6,446 nt of DNA, taken from assembly GCA_002298155.1 (NCBI GenBank), contig DBME01000214.1:3536-9981 (forward strand), given 5' to 3'. Both the position numbers and the translations under genes were made by a program. Of the stretch, positions 1 through 5,337 are shown piece after piece (within the stretch, counting starts at the first letter, position 1; the number at the start of each line of letters is the position of its first letter). The notes beneath the pieces are model-generated. The model was not told the origin of the DNA. It saw only the letters and a list, made by a program, of their open reading frames with translations, and searched no databases. Source of the stretch: Holophagaceae bacterium UBA706 (GTDB lineage Bacteria; Acidobacteriota; Holophagae; Holophagales; Holophagaceae).

Positions 1-14
1 CCCCGGACCAGACC

Positions 15-1550
15 GTGGACCTTCCCGGCCGGGGCGAGGCCGCGTCGATCATCATGCTGGCGGAGGACAGCCAGACCACCCGCTCCCTCCTGCGCACCTG
101 GCTGGTGAAGGCCGGCTACCAGGTGGAGGAGGCCCGGGACGGCCAGGAGGCCTGGGACGCCATCGAACGCAATCCCGTGCGGTACGCCATGCTTATCACG
201 GACATCGTCATGCCCCGCATGGACGGGCTCCGGCTCACCGCCAAGGTCCGCGCCCTGGACACGGCCGTACCCATCCTCATGCTCTCCTCCTCGGAGGACA
301 CCGAGTCGGTTAAGGAGGCCCTCCACCTCCACGTGAACGAATTCCTCACCAAGCCCTTCGAATCCCGCAAGCTCGTCGAGACCGTGGGACGGCTCTGGGC
401 CGACCAGACCTCCCGGGCCAAGGCCCTGCGCAGCCACGAGACGGCCCAGGCGGTCCGCATGGCCCAGCGGGCCATGGAGGCGGTCCCCGAGAAGGACATG
501 CCCATCTACTCCATCTCCGAGGCCCTCACCGACGCGGGCGGGGACGTGTTCAGGGCCTTCCGCAGGGATGACGGCTCGATCTTCTTCGCCATCGCCGACG
601 TCGCCGGCCATTCGGTCATCAGTTCCTACGCCGTGGCCGCCTTTCTGGGCATGCTCACGAACTTCCTTTCCAGCGACGTGGACCTGCGGAGCCTGGCCTT
701 CCGCCTGAACCGAGCCATCCAGGCGGGCCCCTTCTCGGAAGTGCCCATCTGCGGCCTTTTCGGCCACTGGGACCCCAGGACCGGGCGGATCCACCTCCTC
801 AACGCGGGCATCCCCCACGCCCTCTGGCACCGCGCGCAATGGGGCCGGACCGTCCCCATCGCCATCAACGGCACGCCCATGGGCGTGCTGGACGAACCGC
901 TGGTGGAGGAGAAGGTCGTGATGCTGGGCGCCGGGGACCGCCTGCTGCTGGGCAGCGACGGGTTCTTCGACACCGTCTCGGCCGAGAAGACCCCCTTCTG
1001 CGACGTGGCCGGGTCCCTTTGGGAAAACCTGCGCGGCACCGATCTTTTCCAGGCCATCAATCTGGTGTCCGAAGCCGCCCGGGCCCACGGAGGGGGCACC
1101 TTCGGCGACGACCTGCTCGTGGTGGCCCTGGAACAGCCCGAGCCCGAGGCGGACCCCGAACAGCTCATCCTCACCTTCCCCTCCACCGCCGAGGCCCTGG
1201 ACAGCGCCTGCGTCAGCCTCGCGGCCTTCCTGGACGCGATGCCGTGGGCCTTCCCCTCGGGAAGCGTCAACCGCTACGACACCCTCCTGGCGGTGCGGGA
1301 GGCCCTTTCCAATGCCCTGCTCCACGGCAATGCGACCGGGGAAGCGGCCGTCATCAGCCTCTGGGCCCGCCGGACCCCTGGCCAGGGCCTTCGCATCTCC
1401 GTGCTGGACGAGGGCCTGGGCTTCGACCTTTCCACCCACCAGCCCCCTGATACCGAGCAGTCGGAGAGAGGGCGCGGGATCCCCCTGATCCGCCACTTCA
1501 CCCAGGAGGTTTCCATGGCCGGCGGGGAACTGACGATGGTTTTCAACTAG
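15..1550 (+). CDS. Receiver - PP2C/SpoIIE serine phosphatase - RsbW-like HATPase serine kinase, partner-switching regulator (5' end uncertain)
   Basis: This protein probably sets the phosphorylation state of the STAS protein encoded next door, under control of its own receiver domain. Residues about 11-127 are a response-regulator receiver: acidic pair E17/D18, phosphoacceptor D63 in ITDIVMPRMDG, switch residue S91, F110, and K113 in LTKPF. A helical linker (about 130-160) follows. Residues about 165-373 are a PP2C/SpoIIE phosphatase, with metal-binding aspartates D177 (GGD), D195 (ADVAGHS), D315 (GSDGFFD) and D365/D366 (FGDD). Residues about 384-511 are an RsbW-type kinase: N-box E429 and N433 in EALSNALLHGN, G1 box DEGLGF (D465), G2 box RGRGI (485-489). 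All key residues are present, so both activities look intact. The GTG at 15 has no good SD and the frame stays open to the left edge, so the true start may be outside. The ATG at 54 would remove the first receiver strand. Domain order matches HsbR/CrsR-type regulators (family knowledge); the role here is inferred. Confidence 0.9.
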   Translation: MDLPGRGEAASIIMLAEDSQTTRSLLRTWLVKAGYQVEEARDGQEAWDAIERNPVRYAMLITDIVMPRMDGLRLTAKVRALDTAVPILMLSSSEDTESVKEALHLHVNEFLTKPFESRKLVETVGRLWADQTSRAKALRSHETAQAVRMAQRAMEAVPEKDMPIYSISEALTDAGGDVFRAFRRDDGSIFFAIADVAGHSVISSYAVAAFLGMLTNFLSSDVDLRSLAFRLNRAIQAGPFSEVPICGLFGHWDPRTGRIHLLNAGIPHALWHRAQWGRTVPIAINGTPMGVLDEPLVEEKVVMLGAGDRLLLGSDGFFDTVSAEKTPFCDVAGSLWENLRGTDLFQAINLVSEAARAHGGGTFGDDLLVVALEQPEPEADPEQLILTFPSTAEALDSACVSLAAFLDAMPWAFPSGSVNRYDTLLAVREALSNALLHGNATGEAAVISLWARRTPGQGLRISVLDEGLGFDLSTHQPPDTEQSERGRGIPLIRHFTQEVSMAGGELTMVFN

Positions 1551-1566
1551 GCCGTTTTTATAGTGA

Positions 1567-1594
1567 TTGACATGCGGAACCGTTTCTCGATACT
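1567..1594 (+). promoter_or_regulatory. Predicted sigma70-type promoter for the STAS-cheA-cheW unit
   Basis: A perfect -35 hexamer TTGACA (1567-1572) is followed after exactly 16 bp by GATACT (1589-1594), matching the -10 consensus at 4 of 6 positions. An AT-rich stretch (GTTTTTATAGTGA, 1554-1566) lies directly upstream and could act as an UP element. Transcription would start near 1601. The site begins 16 nt after the stop of the phosphatase/kinase gene, in one of the few A+T-rich patches of the window, so the STAS-cheA-cheW genes could be transcribed apart from it. The spacer length and perfect -35 support the call. It has not been tested, and the sigma factor preference of this organism is unknown. 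Confidence 0.55.
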
Positions 1595-1600
1595 AAGCTT

Positions 1601-1746
1601 GTTAATTTCTGACCCCATGGGGGCCAACGTCTTAACGGGCGGGACTCGGATCCGCAAGTTGAGGGCGCATTCCACGAGATCCTCCAGGATTTCGCGAATG
1701 GAGCCCTGATTTCGTTTGCCCGCATAACCTGATCCGGAGGAGCGAC
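1601..1746 (+). other. Long 5' leader of the STAS gene with possible anti-SD sequence
   Basis: About 145 nt separate the predicted transcription start from the STAS start codon, which is long for such a compact cluster. The leader holds perfect palindromes CCCCATGGGG (1613-1622), CGGATCCG (1647-1654) and TTCGCGAA (1691-1698). It also has an inverted repeat CTCCA/TGGAG (1682-1686 and 1699-1703). TCCTCC (1680-1685) is exactly complementary to GGAGGA (1736-1741), which contains the SD, so the two could pair across a loop of about 50 nt. No known riboswitch class is recognised. Short complementary runs are common in G+C-rich DNA, so the regulatory role is speculative. Confidence 0.3.
1736..1740 (+). 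promoter_or_regulatory. Ribosome binding site of the STAS gene
   Basis: GGAGG lies 6 nt before the ATG at 1747 and is a full-strength SD. It fixes this ATG as the start of the STAS protein. It is also the sequence that TCCTCC at 1680-1685 could mask. Confidence 0.8.
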
Positions 1747-2052
1747 ATGGCCTCGACCCAATCCGATTCAAGCGTCCTGAGGATCCCCTCCGGCGGCAAC
1801 CTCGTCGCCAGCACCGTGGAGGAGCGCCGCAAGGCCGCCATGGACGCCCTGGAAGCCCCCTGCACCCAGGCGGTCCTGGACCTCACCGACGCCGAGGTGG
1901 TCGACTCCCTGGGGATCACCCTCATCCTGGGGCTGTTCAAGACCTGCCAGAAGCGCAAGGTGGCCTTCAGCGTCGAGGGCGCCAACGCCGACCTGATGCG
2001 GGTCTTCAAGCTCTTCAGCCTGCCCAAGCTGTTCCCCATCCGGGAGAAATGA
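1747..2052 (+). CDS. STAS-domain anti-sigma-factor antagonist (SpoIIAA/RsbV/HsbA-like)
   Basis: This 101-residue single-domain cytoplasmic protein has the length and pattern of the SpoIIAA/RsbV family. The segment around residues 41-64 (AVLDLTDAEVVDSLGITLIL) is the family signature: a beta strand, then D53-S54-L-G-I. S54 is the serine that an RsbW-type kinase phosphorylates and a PP2C phosphatase restores. The C-terminal part (about 71-98) fits the last strand and helix, including a FKLFSLPKLFPI ending. In the family the unphosphorylated form binds and sequesters a partner, classically an anti-sigma factor. The gene sits 196 nt after a protein carrying both matching enzyme domains and 1 nt before cheA, so it is probably that protein's substrate and co-translated with cheA (inference). 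Its downstream binding partner is not in the window. A CheW-like or receiver identity is excluded by the motif. Confidence 0.9.
   Translation: MASTQSDSSVLRIPSGGNLVASTVEERRKAAMDALEAPCTQAVLDLTDAEVVDSLGITLILGLFKTCQKRKVAFSVEGANADLMRVFKLFSLPKLFPIREK
2042..2046 (+). promoter_or_regulatory. Ribosome binding site of cheA inside the STAS gene end
   Basis: GGGAG, within the last codons of the STAS gene, lies 7 nt before the cheA ATG at 2054. The STAS stop (TGA, 2050-2052) is one base away from that ATG. This arrangement is typical of translational coupling and supports this start. Confidence 0.6.
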
Positions 2053-2053
2053 C

Positions 2054-4807
2054 ATGGCCAGCCTGGCTGACGAAAGCATCATTGCCGACTTCGTGGCCGA
2101 AAGCAGGGAGCACCTCAGCAGCGTCGAACCCGACCTGCTCGCCATGGAAAGCCTCGGCGCCAAGGTCTCCCAGGAGGTCATCAACCGGGTGTTCCGGGCC
2201 ATCCACAGCCTCAAGGGCGGTGCGGGTTTCTTCGCCTTCGAGGCCCTGAAGAAGCTGAGCCACGCCATGGAGAGCGTTCTGATGCTGGTGCGGGACGGCA
2301 AGCTCAGTCCGGCCCCCGACATCATGGACTGCCTGTTCACCGGCGTGGACCGCCTCCGGGCCATGCTCGACGACATCCAGGCCAGCGACAACGTCCCCTT
2401 CGCCAAGGAGCTGGCCAACCTGGAAGCCATCCTCTCCGGCAAGGGCGTGAACCTGGGCGAAACGGTGAAGGGCCGGGAGAAGGGTTCCAAGCGGGACTTC
2501 GACCTGGACGCCGAAAGCGTCCGGTCCGCCCTGCGCCGGGGCATGAACCTCTACCGGGCCAACGCCTACCTGCACCGCGACATCAAGGACCAGGGCCTGA
2601 CCCCCCTGGCCTTCCTGAACAACGCCATGTCGGTGGGCGCCTGCCTTGACGCCTTCATCGACATCGACGCCATCGCCGACCTGGAGAACTGCCTCGAGCA
2701 GGACCTGGCCGTCACGCTCCTCTTCGCCAGCGTCCTGGAGCCCGACCTCGCGGCCCTGGCCCTGAAGCTTCCCGTGGAGCAGGTCAAGGTCCTGGAGGTC
2801 AAGGCCCTCAAGGAGGAGATGAAGGCCAAGGCCAAGGCCGCCAAGGCCGCGGAGAAGGCCGAGCCCAAGGCCGAACCCGGGCCCAGGCAGGAAGCGCCCG
2901 CCCCCGTCGCCGAGGAACCTGTGGCCGAGGTGGAACCCGAGGCCGCCGTCGAGGACAAACCCGAGGCCCGGGGCGGTGCCGCCATGAAGGAAGGCGGCAA
3001 TGAGACCCTCCGCGTGCGGGTGGACCTGCTCACCAACCTGATGAACCTCGCCGGCGAGCTCGTCCTGGGCCGCAACCAGCTGGTGCGGGCCGTGACGGAC
3101 TACCAGAACGAGATTCCCGGCCTGGGGGCCATCCTCCAGAACGTGAACCAGGTGACCACGGAAATGCAGGAAGGGATCATGCAGACCCGCATGCAGCCCA
3201 TCGGCACCGTCTTCAACCGGTTCCCCCGCATCATCCGGGACATGAGCCGTCAGCTCTCCAAGCAGATCGAGGTCCAGATCGAGGGCGCCGAGGTGGAGCT
3301 GGACAAGTCCATCGTCGAGATGCTGGTGGACCCCCTGACCCACATCATCCGCAACTGCGCCGACCACGCCCTGGAGACGCCCGCCGAACGCAAGAAGGCC
3401 GGCAAGAACCCCACCGGGGTCATCCACCTGCACGCCTTCCACGAGGGCGGCCAGATCAACATCGCCGTGAACGACGACGGCCGGGGTATCGACGCCAAGA
3501 AGATCCTCGCCAAGGCCTTGGCCAAGGGCCTGGTCACCAAGGCCCAGGCCGCGGAAATGACCGACCGCGAGATCGTCCATCTCGTCTTCGCGCCGGGCTT
3601 CTCCACGGCCGAGACCGTCTCCGACATTTCGGGCCGCGGCGTGGGCATGGACGTGGTCCGCACCAACGTCGAGAAGCTGGGCGGCCACGTGGAGCTCGAG
3701 ACCGAGGTGGGCATGGGCACCACGGTGCGCCTGCGCCTGCCCCTGACCCTGGCCATCATCCCCTCCATGATCGTGGGCGTGGCCGACCATCGCTTCGCCA
3801 TCCCCCAGGTGAACGTGGTGGAGTTCGTGTGGGTCAAGGCCTCGGAGGTGGCCCAGCGCATCGAGCACGTGCAGGGCGCTCTCGTCCTCAGGCTCCGGGA
3901 CAAGCTCCTGCCGCTGGTGCGCCTGGCGGACGTTCTGGGCATCCAGCGCCTGTTCCTGGACGCCGCCACCGGGGAGATGCGGCCCGACCGCCGCGCCTCC
4001 ATCGCGGACCGCCGCGGGGACGCCCCCGAGACGCCCGAGGAAGCCAGCACCCGCGAACGCGACCGCCGCACCGACTGGCGCAGCGACCACAACATCATCG
4101 TCCTCCGGGTGGGCAAGAACCACTACGGCGTCATCGTGGACGAGCTCTTCGACATCGAGGAGATCGTCGTCAAGCCGCTGTCCACCTTCATCCAGGGCAC
4201 CAAGTGCTTCAGCGGCGCCACCATCCTCGGCGATGGCCGCGTGATCATGATCCTGGATGCCGGCGGCCTCTCCACCGCCGCCCAGCTGCACTTCACCGAT
4301 CTCCAGGCCGAGGAGATCCGCCGCCTGGAGGAGGAGAAGCGCAGCGCCGCCCTCAAGGCCTCCCGGCGCCGTTCCGTCATCCTGTTCGAGGCCGCCAAGG
4401 GCGAGCGCTTCGCGGTGCCCCAGGACCACGTCCTGCGGCTGGAGCGCATCCTCAGGAGCCGCATCGAGCTCATCGGGGACCGCGAGTACATCGAGTACCG
4501 GGGCGAAGGGCTGCCCCTGGTGCGCCTGGACCGCCATCTGGAAGTGAGGCCCCTGGACAAGGGCCTGGAAGAGCTCTTCCTGGTCATCCCCAAGGTTCCC
4601 GGCCAGAATTCCACCGCCCGGCCCCCCGCGGGGATCCTCATTTCGGAGATCCTCGACGCCCTGGACGTGGAGGTGGAACTCAAGGCCGTGGAGTTCACCG
4701 GCCCCGGCCTCCTGGGCTCGGCCGTGGTGCAGGACCACCTGACCCTCTTCCTGGACCCGGTCAACCTGCTCAAGGCGGCAGGTCTCATGGGAGGTGACGC
4801 CGCATGA
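2054..4807 (+). CDS. cheA: CheA-type hybrid-free chemotaxis histidine kinase with two C-terminal CheW-like domains
   Basis: This cytoplasmic kinase autophosphorylates in receptor-CheW arrays and donates phosphate to receiver aspartates. Residues about 5-105 are the HPt (P1) domain, with H51 in IHSLKGGAGFF. Residues about 146-247 form a separate globular domain in the place of P2, not classic P2 by eye. A Lys/Ala/Glu/Pro-rich linker spans about 250-315. P3, the dimerisation helices (about 317-383), contains LMNLAGELVLGRNQL. P4, the ATPase (about 385-563), has the N-box with H430, R433, N434, D437, H438 and E441, the G1 box DDGRGID (474-480), F-box residues in FAPGFS (512-517) and the G2 box GRGVGMD (527-533). 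The first CheW-like (P5) domain (about 566-750) is split by an Arg/Asp-rich insert at about 636-678. A second CheW-like domain fills about 772-905. At 917 aa it is much longer than E. coli CheA (654 aa). No receiver is fused. All catalytic motifs are intact. It follows the STAS gene by 1 nt and overlaps cheW by 4 nt. Confidence 0.96.
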   Translation: MASLADESIIADFVAESREHLSSVEPDLLAMESLGAKVSQEVINRVFRAIHSLKGGAGFFAFEALKKLSHAMESVLMLVRDGKLSPAPDIMDCLFTGVDRLRAMLDDIQASDNVPFAKELANLEAILSGKGVNLGETVKGREKGSKRDFDLDAESVRSALRRGMNLYRANAYLHRDIKDQGLTPLAFLNNAMSVGACLDAFIDIDAIADLENCLEQDLAVTLLFASVLEPDLAALALKLPVEQVKVLEVKALKEEMKAKAKAAKAAEKAEPKAEPGPRQEAPAPVAEEPVAEVEPEAAVEDKPEARGGAAMKEGGNETLRVRVDLLTNLMNLAGELVLGRNQLVRAVTDYQNEIPGLGAILQNVNQVTTEMQEGIMQTRMQPIGTVFNRFPRIIRDMSRQLSKQIEVQIEGAEVELDKSIVEMLVDPLTHIIRNCADHALETPAERKKAGKNPTGVIHLHAFHEGGQINIAVNDDGRGIDAKKILAKALAKGLVTKAQAAEMTDREIVHLVFAPGFSTAETVSDISGRGVGMDVVRTNVEKLGGHVELETEVGMGTTVRLRLPLTLAIIPSMIVGVADHRFAIPQVNVVEFVWVKASEVAQRIEHVQGALVLRLRDKLLPLVRLADVLGIQRLFLDAATGEMRPDRRASIADRRGDAPETPEEASTRERDRRTDWRSDHNIIVLRVGKNHYGVIVDELFDIEEIVVKPLSTFIQGTKCFSGATILGDGRVIMILDAGGLSTAAQLHFTDLQAEEIRRLEEEKRSAALKASRRRSVILFEAAKGERFAVPQDHVLRLERILRSRIELIGDREYIEYRGEGLPLVRLDRHLEVRPLDKGLEELFLVIPKVPGQNSTARPPAGILISEILDALDVEVELKAVEFTGPGLLGSAVVQDHLTLFLDPVNLLKAAGLMGGDAA
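2801..2998 (+). repeat. Low-complexity Lys/Ala/Glu/Pro linker of CheA
   Basis: Residues about 250-315 of CheA are a charged, repetitive, probably disordered tether. It starts with a Lys/Ala helix-like run (residues 256-268) encoded by reiterated AAGGCC units near 2824-2860, then turns into a Pro/Glu/Ala/Val stretch. It joins the substrate-side domains (HPt and P2-like) to the dimeric kinase core, a position where CheA proteins usually have flexible linkers. The short DNA repeats suggest that linker length could vary between strains. Confidence 0.65.
4789..4797 (+). promoter_or_regulatory. Strong ribosome binding site of cheW inside cheA
   Basis: GGGAGGTGA ends 6 nt before the cheW ATG at 4804 and is close to the ideal anti-16S match. 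With the ATGA overlap it decides the cheW start and suggests efficient, coupled translation of CheW, which arrays need in stoichiometric amounts. Confidence 0.8.
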
Positions 4808-5265
4808 GCCAGTTCGCCACCTTCCACGTGGGCGCCCGCCTCTTCGGCCTGGACATCCTGGGCGTGCGGGAGATCATCCGCGTCTTCAACATCACGCCGG
4901 TGCCCCGCTCCGAACCCCACATCCGCGGCCTCATCAACCTCCGGGGCCAGATCGTCACCATCCTGGACCTGGCCGTGCGGCTTGGCCAGGAGGGGACTCC
5001 CGTCAAGGATTCCAGCCACATCGTCATCCTCAAGCACACCGCCAATGCGTCGGGCGCCCAGGCCCAGGGCCAGGGTGCCTCCCAGGACCTCATGGGTCTC
5101 CTGGTGGACGCCATCGGCGACGTGGTGGAGGCCGAAGCCACCCTGGCCGAGGCTCCCCCCGCCAACCTTTCGGACGCCGAGGAACGGTTCCTTTCCGGCG
5201 TGCTCAAGACGGAGGCGGGCCTGCTGGTCCTCCTGAACGTCCAGGAACTCCTATCCAGCGGCTGA
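4804..5265 (+). CDS. cheW: CheW chemotaxis coupling protein
   Basis: CheW links chemoreceptor tips to the P5 domain of CheA in the cytoplasmic face of the array. The 153-residue length is normal for the family. A single CheW domain covers almost the whole protein. The strand-turn FHVGARLFGLDILGVREI (residues 7-24) matches the usual start of the fold. IRGLINLRGQIVTILDL (40-56) is the family core, with R41-G42, R48-G49 and D55 in the conserved positions. LLVDAIGDVVE (99-109) and LLVLLNVQELL (140-150) are the later strands. A Gln/Ala/Gly-rich loop (about 79-94) is a small insertion of probable low structure. The ATG overlaps the cheA stop (ATGA), so the two are one operon and probably dedicated partners. 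CheA already carries two CheW-like domains, so this array could contain three different CheW-type surfaces. Confidence 0.95.
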   Translation: MSQFATFHVGARLFGLDILGVREIIRVFNITPVPRSEPHIRGLINLRGQIVTILDLAVRLGQEGTPVKDSSHIVILKHTANASGAQAQGQGASQDLMGLLVDAIGDVVEAEATLAEAPPANLSDAEERFLSGVLKTEAGLLVLLNVQELLSSG

Positions 5266-5337
5266 ACCCTTTCCACGCCTACGTCGCGCCTCCCCCAGCC
5301 TTTCCTTCCGCACCACACCCACGTCCGGAGATTCACC
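5266..5337 (+). other. Short pyrimidine-rich gap between cheW and the receptor gene
   Basis: This 72-nt gap is C-rich and T-rich on the + strand. I see no hairpin followed by a T run and no convincing sigma70, sigma28 or sigma54 promoter. The receptor gene therefore probably belongs to the same transcript as cheW, though a weak or unusual promoter cannot be excluded. Confidence 0.5.
5327..5330 (+). promoter_or_regulatory. Ribosome binding site of the receptor gene
   Basis: GGAG (within CCGGAG, 5325-5330) lies 7 nt before the ATG at 5338. It supports that start, which also gives the normal short cytoplasmic N-terminus before the first membrane segment. Confidence 0.6.

Noticed and set aside
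54..56. ATG as start of the first gene
   Set aside because: It would delete the first beta strand of the receiver (SIIMLAED) and has no SD, so the start must be at or left of the GTG at 15.
839..1450. + strand frame of 203 codons inside the phosphatase/kinase gene
   Set aside because: Arg/Pro/Gly-rich out-of-frame reading of a gene with intact motifs in the main frame; no domain visible.
1518..1560. Terminator after the phosphatase/kinase gene (GTTTTTA at 1554-1560)
   Set aside because: There is a T run, but the only inverted sequence before it (CGGC/GCCG) has a long loop and a weak stem. The AT tract fits better as the upstream part of the promoter.
1572..1709. Possible leader peptide of 45 codons (or 30 from the ATG at 1617) in the STAS 5' leader
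   Set aside because: No SD before either ATG, the first ATG overlaps the promoter, and the Arg/Ser-rich product is unlike known leader peptides.
2984..2986. Internal ATG of cheA as start of a short CheA form lacking HPt and P2-like domains
   Set aside because: No SD precedes it, and known short CheA forms start just after the phosphorylation site, not after the whole N-terminal half.
2015..4738. Very long - strand open frame (907 codons) opposite cheA
   Set aside because: It is a compositional shadow: G/C at the third positions of cheA removes stops on the other strand. Its translation is His/Asp/Gly/Leu-rich with no domain, while the + strand shows full CheA motifs.
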